A program made the position numbers and the translations under genes. Below are positions 58,996-64,000 of a stretch of DNA of 64,000 nucleotides, piece by piece. Below the pieces are notes generated by a model. The model ran no database searches and was not told where the DNA came from. It was given only the letters and a program-made list of their open reading frames with translations. Origin of the DNA: Streptomyces spiroverticillatus (GTDB taxonomy: Bacteria; Actinomycetota; Actinomycetes; Streptomycetales; Streptomycetaceae); NCBI GenBank assembly GCA_014650415.1, contig BMUX01000025.1, positions 1 to 64,000 of the forward strand, written 5' to 3'. Each line of letters begins with the position of its first letter. Position 1 is the stretch's first letter.

Positions 58996-59589
58996 CACGC
59001 TCTCCTTTGGTCCCGCCCCGGCCCGGCAGGGAGTACGTGAAGTTTCAGAACCGAACGTTCTGTGCTGACATCGTTAGAGGAGGTGTTCTCCGTCGGTGAC
59101 AGGGCCGGTTAGCGCCACCCGGAACTGGCCGCCACGTAACAGCCAGGGAAGCAGCAGACAACCGTGCCGTTCCCTCCGGGCGCAAGCCCTGAGACGTGCG
59201 ACGGCGAGGAATTACCTCAAACGGAGGATGGCAGGCCTGCTTAGGGCTGACAGCCGTGGCCGCGAGCTGTGCTCTCCACAGGCGCCCTGAGCCGCTGCAT
59301 GCCGGAGGGGCCCGTACGCTTCAAGAGCCGGACGGCCGAACAGGTCGGCGGCGGCTTCATGATCCTCGTCCGCGGCATGGAAGCCGTCCCCGATGACCAT
59401 CCCCATCGACGAGGTCGTCCTTCGTCGAGGAGCCCCGCGAACTGAGCGACGAACCAGTCTGCGGAAGCGAACCGGAGGAATGGACGCGCTCGGCCGCTAT
59501 CACTGAGGCCAGAAATCCTCCGGACCGCCTTCCCGCGACGGTAGCTTCCCGGTGAGGCTGTTTCGTTCGAGCCACAGGGGAGTCGGTTC
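58996..59589. other. No confident gene
   Basis: About 590 bases. A 50-codon plus-strand frame near 59299 (MPEGPVRFKSRTAEQVGGGF) has no ribosome site and could be a gene fragment. Nothing else is recognisable. Confidence 0.35.
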
Positions 59590-61035
59590 TTGGGATTTGA
59601 AGACGTTGACGTTATCCGCTTGGCGGGTCTGCCGTGCTATCCAGCAGCAGATCGCCCTGCCGGTGCCGTCACCCTGGGCGAGCTCACCCAGTACGGTCTC
59701 GAGCGCCGGCGTGGAGGCACCCAGGCGCCGACCGTGTGGCTGGTGGAGGCTCAGGGCGGAGGATTTCGCCACCGCCTGGCCTACGGCCCGCTCGGCCTCG
59801 CGCCCGCAGAGCCGCTCGCGGATGCCAGCACCGACAAGCAGTGGCGGGCCATTCAATGTCAGACGGCGTCACGGATGGTCGCTCTGGAGGCCAAGGAACT
59901 CCTCGCCCGCGCCCGGTACCGGGCAGGGTTGGTCGAGGACCGGAGCCGTAACGGCATGGTTCTGAGGCCGCGGAGGCGGCCTTACGAGACCGGCCACCCG
60001 CTGGTCGTGGCGGCACGTACCGCTGCCTGCTGCGGGCGTCTTACCGAGCTTGCCGTCCGTTCCGTGTATGAGCGGATCAGCGAGCACTACCTGCTACGAA
60101 GCGAACCGGGACCGCTGTGCGAGCCGGAGCAGCACCCCGGGCAGGGCGTGTACTTCGCCGAGATCCTGCCGCAACTGGAAAAGCTCGTCGCGCACCGAGC
60201 GAAGGGCGAAGGAGTTTTCGTCTGGGGTGCTGCCCCACTCCTTGCCCTGTACGCCGAGGTGAAGATCGCCCGTGGAACGGTCAGGCGCAAGGACACGTAC
60301 CGACTGAGAGGCCGCTGGCACGACCTGCAGGCCGACGAAGCACGGTGGCGAACAGGGGAGGGGAGCCTGCGCCATCTGCGGGCGTTTCCCGCCGGTGATG
60401 ATGCGGCTGGGGACGCTGCTCATCTGGTGACGCTGGTCCATGAGATTGCCGAGTCCTTCGACATCGAGCGGTCTGCAGACGACTACCGGCTCCCGTTGCC
60501 CGGCCCGTCACCGGCCCCTCCCGTGGCCGACGAGTACCTGCTGCCGTGCGTGATCGGCACGGCTGCACCGCTCGCCGAGGCCCCAGATGTGGTGACCGTG
60601 CCGGCGCGGCTGCTGGACGGTCCCACGGACACTTCTCGGGTCAGCCGTGGCCGGCGCGAGCAGCCGTTGCTCCGCCAGTGTCTGCTCCGGCAACGGATTG
60701 CCGCACCGTGTTCGCTGTGCGGAGACACGTACCCGTCGGCATATTTGCGCGCGGCGCACATCAAACGCCGTGCAGAGGCGAGTGAGGACGAGCGGCGTGA
60801 CCTCGCTGTGGGGATGCTTGCCTGCACTTTCGGCTGCGACCAGATGTTCGAACTGGGCGACATCTTCGTGGAAGACGACGGAACGGTCGGCGGCCGTGAG
60901 CAGACGGGAAGCGACGCTTTGGACCTTGCGATCGGCAGAATCGCGGGCCGCCGATTCCTTGGCTTCGCCTCCGACCAACGGCCCTATTTCCGTCACCATC
61001 GGCAAGCGCATGGTCATGAACCGGATGCGCCGTAG
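59590..61035 (+). CDS. HNH-endonuclease-like protein
   Basis: The 481-residue protein ends with an HNH-type module: PCSLCGDTYPSAYLRAAHIK (a CxxC knuckle and the catalytic-type AAHIK), then ACTFGCDQMFELGDIFV. This order matches HNH_2 nucleases that follow a recognition or sensor domain. The N-terminal 360 residues have no recognised domain. TTG 59590 has GGGGAG seven bases upstream. It lies alone between two related unknown genes transcribed toward and away from it. A role in restriction or phage defence is plausible but not shown. Confidence 0.75.
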   Translation: MGFEDVDVIRLAGLPCYPAADRPAGAVTLGELTQYGLERRRGGTQAPTVWLVEAQGGGFRHRLAYGPLGLAPAEPLADASTDKQWRAIQCQTASRMVALEAKELLARARYRAGLVEDRSRNGMVLRPRRRPYETGHPLVVAARTAACCGRLTELAVRSVYERISEHYLLRSEPGPLCEPEQHPGQGVYFAEILPQLEKLVAHRAKGEGVFVWGAAPLLALYAEVKIARGTVRRKDTYRLRGRWHDLQADEARWRTGEGSLRHLRAFPAGDDAAGDAAHLVTLVHEIAESFDIERSADDYRLPLPGPSPAPPVADEYLLPCVIGTAAPLAEAPDVVTVPARLLDGPTDTSRVSRGRREQPLLRQCLLRQRIAAPCSLCGDTYPSAYLRAAHIKRRAEASEDERRDLAVGMLACTFGCDQMFELGDIFVEDDGTVGGREQTGSDALDLAIGRIAGRRFLGFASDQRPYFRHHRQAHGHEPDAP

Positions 61036-61142
61036 TGGTGGCCGTGCGGGCAATCCCCACCGGCTCCTTCCACGGTCTCGATGGGTCGGCGGAGCGACTT
61101 CAATGAGGGGTTTGTCCGGGCTCCTCGCGAGTGGGGGACGTA

Positions 61143-62159
61143 CTATGCGGCACCTGCTCTGCAGAGCACGGCGAGGGTGTCCGGAGACATGATCTGTGTG
61201 TCTTCGGTGGGGGGAAGGCGCCGGAGGACAGCATTCCAGGTTTCCTGCGGCATGCGGGAGGAGGGTCGTTCCACGGTGGCCCGGAGATCGAGAACTGCCG
61301 TTCCGGCCGGGTCGCAGAGGACGAACTGCTGGTCGACGTCCAGTCTTTCGTCGGTATCGCCGCGGAAGCGCTGGAGGCGAAGGGGGAGCCCGAAGGCGGG
61401 ATCGACGAGTGCGGCCACCAGGCGATGAGGCCCGGGGCCACGTCCAGGAGTGTGCGAGGAACGTAGAACGAGCCGCGTGATCTCGCTGCGATAGCCGTCC
61501 AGGAAATAGGTGTTGGAGACGGTGTGCAGCAGGGCGGCCCGGCGCAGGAGACCGCTGCCCAGCCAGTCACCGCGTCGCTGTTCCTGGGTGAAACGATCGC
61601 CAGGGTTGTTCCACCGCGTGCGGTGCTGAATCTCCGCGCTGGTCCACGCTCGGGGGGAAGATTTCCAGCAGAGCAGCGCGTCATCGGGGTTGGTCCACTG
61701 TTCCAGCATCTGCTCGATCGCCTTGCGCCACGATCGTGCAGGAATACCGGTCAGGCGAAGCCGTGCGGGCTGGCCCAGTACCTGCAGTTCGATCGCCGTG
61801 CGGGCGCGGCGGGTGATGCGCAGCCCCGGTACTCCGTAGACCTCTTCGTCCGAGACGTACGAAGGCAGCAGGTTGAAGAGAATCTCCGCCGCCCGCTCCT
61901 CGCTTTCTACCCGGAGGGAGACGCTGTCCGGTTCGGGGCGTACTGCGGCGATGCCCAGGGGGTAGCGCGTGAAGACGTTGCGGAACTCCAGGAGGCTGAG
62001 AAGCACTCGTGACTCCAGGAGGACCTGTTGCGGTGTTGCGGCCGGGGGAATCGGCGGCGCGTCCGGTCCGAGTGCGTCGACGGCCTGCCGAGCCTGTTGG
62101 ACGCTCTCTCCGGTGTACGTGCGCCGAAGCATGGAGATGGCCTGGGGTGTCGCAGTCAT
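61143..62159 (-). CDS. Unknown protein, 338 residues, with truncated paralogue nearby
   Basis: The protein (MTATPQAISMLRRTYTGESV...) starts at ATG 62159 with CAGGAGACCC upstream. It has no signal peptide, membrane segment or known motif. Helical N-terminal and beta-rich C-terminal halves are suggested by composition. The copy at 58561-58995 matches its first third. The converging HNH-like gene ends 107 bases away. Confidence 0.75.
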   Translation of the reverse strand: MTATPQAISMLRRTYTGESVQQARQAVDALGPDAPPIPPAATPQQVLLESRVLLSLLEFRNVFTRYPLGIAAVRPEPDSVSLRVESEERAAEILFNLLPSYVSDEEVYGVPGLRITRRARTAIELQVLGQPARLRLTGIPARSWRKAIEQMLEQWTNPDDALLCWKSSPRAWTSAEIQHRTRWNNPGDRFTQEQRRGDWLGSGLLRRAALLHTVSNTYFLDGYRSEITRLVLRSSHTPGRGPGPHRLVAALVDPAFGLPLRLQRFRGDTDERLDVDQQFVLCDPAGTAVLDLRATVERPSSRMPQETWNAVLRRLPPTEDTQIMSPDTLAVLCRAGAA

Positions 62160-62855
62160 GGGTCTCCTGCACGTCTCGGCCCAGAACGCACGAATTCCCA
62201 TCGAATGCCAGAAGGCGGGCTGTGGACCGGTTCACCCGAGCGCGGAGAAAGCAGGGCCGAAGTATCTCCAGGGAGCGGTGGTTGGCCGCAGCGCAAGACT
62301 AGCCGACCTTCCACGCATCCGTGCGCTCCTGCCGGGGCTGGACAGTGCTCTGTGAGTCGTCTTCGGGCGGCATGAGCGGAGCCTGACAGGGGGCAGCTCG
62401 CAGGAGGTTGCGGCCGGGGATGGTGTTCGGCGTGCGCAGTGACTTCAGAAGGGGGCGCCGGCTCGGAACGGAATTCCATTTCGCATCGCTTTATGGAATT
62501 CCATCCGCATGGAATTCCACCTCGCGGTGAGGGGCTGTGCATGCCCGGGTGCAGGCGTTCTGGTAATTCTGCATGCCTGCTGGCCTAGTGCGTCGGGGAA
62601 CGGTCAAAAGTGGTCCGCGTATGGTCATTTATCGAGTGCGAAGGATCGTTCACCTGGCGTTATCCGCCACCGATGGGAACGGGCGTGCGGGGCGAGGTGG
62701 TCCGGTTAGCGGTCTTTATTTTTGGGCCCAGATTTTCGGGAATTCGAGGAGCGGGAGGCGCTATGTTCGTCGGACAAACACGGAATCCCCCGGCGCGGCA
62801 TGCCAACCAGTACCGGGGGGCCGTGGATTCACCGTTCTCGAAGGAGGAGGTCCTT
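62160..62855. promoter_or_regulatory. Long divergent intergenic region with three GGAATTCC palindromes
   Basis: The region is AT-richer than its surroundings. GGAATTCCA occurs three times, at 62470, 62495 and 62511; the middle copy extends to the 12-base palindrome ATGGAATTCCAT. The spacing of 25 and 16 bases and the location between divergent genes suggest operator sites. Confidence 0.45.
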
Positions 62856-63107
62856 ATGAGGGGCGATTCTGATGCCGGCCCGCGGGGGCTGGCGAGGTTC
62901 GACGGTAGCAACCGGAGGGTGCCGCGGCGCAGCGAGCGTGTCTGGGCTGTCATGTCGTTGGTGGGAGCCGTGATTGCGCTGGCAGTGGTGCCCGTTGTGC
63001 TGTTCTGGCCGGTCTGGCAGAACGCGGCCGGAGCTTCCATCGCGGTGGCGGCGCTGAGCGCGGGGGTGATTCCGCCGCTGTACGCCGGTTGGCGTCGCCG
63101 CCACTAG
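62856..63107 (+). CDS. Small membrane protein, two transmembrane segments
   Basis: The 83-residue protein has a basic N-terminus (about 1-30) and two hydrophobic helices (VMSLVGAVIALAVVPVVLFW and SIAVAALSAGVIPPLYAGW), ending in RRRH. ATG 62856 follows AAGGAGGAGG, a very strong ribosome site. No family is recognised. Confidence 0.75.
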   Translation: MRGDSDAGPRGLARFDGSNRRVPRRSERVWAVMSLVGAVIALAVVPVVLFWPVWQNAAGASIAVAALSAGVIPPLYAGWRRRH

Positions 63108-63238
63108 CGGCCCGGCGGCCCAGGGTCACGGCTCTGGTCCGCCCTTTCCGGGTCGGCTGGCGCAGGGCGGGGGTGTTTACGCCCCCACGGAATCGGATGA
63201 GGGTTGCTGTGGTCGAAACAAGGGGACAGGGAAGCGCG

Positions 63239-64000
63239 GTGCCCGAGGAACCGTCGGAGGGCCAGTGCATTGCCTGCGGGAAGAGCTTCGTGCGCTCTGC
63301 CGTGGGACGCCGGAGGCTGTACTGCAACCGGCGGTGCCGCCGCCGCAGGGCGGCAGGACAGCGGACCGCCGCTGTGCGGACGGCACCGCACGCGTTTCCG
63401 ACGGCGCTGAGCATGGCTCAGGCGCTGCAGGCGGCGGCGGACGCTCTGCTGGAGGGGGAGTACACGCAGGAGCGCCTGGCCGAGCTGTTGAAACGGGCCG
63501 ACCGGGTCAGCGAGGCGGTGGCCTGCTACAAGGCGGCGGCGGTCATGGACGCCCGGGGGCGCGGGGACACCTGGCCGCAGATCGGGGCCGCGGCATTCGT
63601 CTCCCCGGCCACCGCACGCTCACGGTGGAACGCCGCGGAAGCGGAGCGGCAGTTGCGCCGCTGCGTCGAGCAGGGGCACTCCGCGGGCGGCGCCGCTGCG
63701 GCGCCGCGCATGCCCAGGAGTGCTGACCGGTGTGCGGCCGCCGGTGAGGGCGGTGCAGGGATGCGGGCGCGTGCGGCGCGGATGCTGTCGGGAGTGCTGT
63801 CGCTGCTGGTGCGCTACAGCGCGCTGTCCCTCAAGGAGGTGGCGGACAGGACGGGGATGTCCCCCTCCTATCTGTCACGGATCGTCGCGGGAGAGCGGGT
63901 GCCCGCCTGGAGCGCCGTGCTGGCTCTGACCGCCGAACTCGGTGCCGACCCGCAGGACCTGCGGGCCATGTGGGAAGCGGCACAGGGGTGGGCGAAGCCG
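63239..64000 (+). CDS. Zinc-finger and XRE-type helix-turn-helix protein (3' end outside window)
   Basis: The frame from GTG 63239 stays open to the window end (254 codons). It begins with a Cys4 knuckle (CIACGKSFV... YCNRRCRRRR). A helical segment follows (about 60-145) that includes a MerR/HTH-like TWPQIGAAAFVSPATARSRW. Near residue 200 there is an XRE helix-turn-helix (LKEVADRTGMSPSYLSRIVAG). It is probably a DNA-binding regulator; the C-terminus is cut off. Confidence 0.75.
   Translation, partial: MPEEPSEGQCIACGKSFVRSAVGRRRLYCNRRCRRRRAAGQRTAAVRTAPHAFPTALSMAQALQAAADALLEGEYTQERLAELLKRADRVSEAVACYKAAAVMDARGRGDTWPQIGAAAFVSPATARSRWNAAEAERQLRRCVEQGHSAGGAAAAPRMPRSADRCAAAGEGGAGMRARAARMLSGVLSLLVRYSALSLKEVADRTGMSPSYLSRIVAGERVPAWSAVLALTAELGADPQDLRAMWEAAQGWAKP

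Noticed and set aside
1..64000. CRISPR arrays, tRNA or rRNA genes
   Set aside because: No regularly spaced short repeats and no recognisable tRNA or rRNA segments were found on reading the window.

Overview
The window is high-GC actinomycete DNA, almost certainly Streptomyces: strong third-position GC, GTG and TTG starts, TTA codons in a regulator, type I polyketide synthases, LAL and PAS-LuxR regulators, GAF-ANTAR and STAS/HATPase partner-switching proteins. It has two unlike halves: an ordered antibiotic cluster (1-30.3 kb) and an accessory region rich in paralogues, insertion sequences and broken genes (30.2-64 kb).

Region 1 (1-30.3 kb) is one side of an aromatic heptaene polyene cluster of the candicidin/FR-008 (levorin) type. 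The diagnostic set is a fused aminodeoxychorismate synthase (pabAB) and lyase (pabC) that make p-aminobenzoate; FscA, whose acyl-AMP ligase loads it; a P450-ferredoxin pair; a mycosamine aminotransferase and glycosyltransferase; a type II thioesterase; a DrrAB-type exporter; three LAL regulators and one PAS-LuxR regulator. FscA's extension module is KS-AT-ACP with no reductive domain, which fits the unreduced p-aminoacetophenone ketone of candicidins. The last module of another PKS (AT-DH-KR-ACP, docking tail, no thioesterase) enters from the left and meets the leftward exporter genes at a perfect bidirectional hairpin. fscMI-fscMII-fscP-fscFE-fscTE-pabAB-fscA is one tight leftward transcription unit. 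A PimM/FscRI-type operator lies in front of fscMI and a second candidate in front of pabC. A Sfp-type phosphopantetheinyl transferase, which can activate the carrier proteins, overlaps the 3' end of fscRI and is translationally coupled to a small unknown gene.

Region 2 (30.2-48 kb) is an unstable island. It holds six STAS-domain antagonist genes or relics (three with clear frameshifts), two HATPase anti-sigma kinases, a GAF-ANTAR regulator, a universal stress protein pseudogene, IS630, IS3 and IS5 transposases, a 141-bp ISL3-like MITE, and an inverted pair of about 690-bp homologous segments 10 kb apart. It also holds a serine hydrolase of the class A beta-lactamase fold, a relic of a terpenoid-type P450, and a compact unit of a 2-oxoglutarate oxygenase followed by a 47-residue peptide gene and a terminator.

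Region 3 (48.3-54.2 kb) looks like an uncharacterised biosynthetic locus: an EF-hand protein, a 611-residue protein of unknown family, a pentalenene-oxygenase-like P450, a second EF-hand protein and a second 2-oxoglutarate oxygenase.

Region 4 (54.2-64 kb) carries exported or stress-related genes: a small secreted protein, a ricin-type lectin, a Tat-exported MpaB/Lcp-like oxygenase and a secreted trypsin-fold protein that has lost its catalytic His and Ser. After these come an HNH-endonuclease-like protein between two related unknown genes, a small membrane protein, and a zinc-finger/XRE protein cut by the window end. No tRNA, rRNA or CRISPR array was seen.
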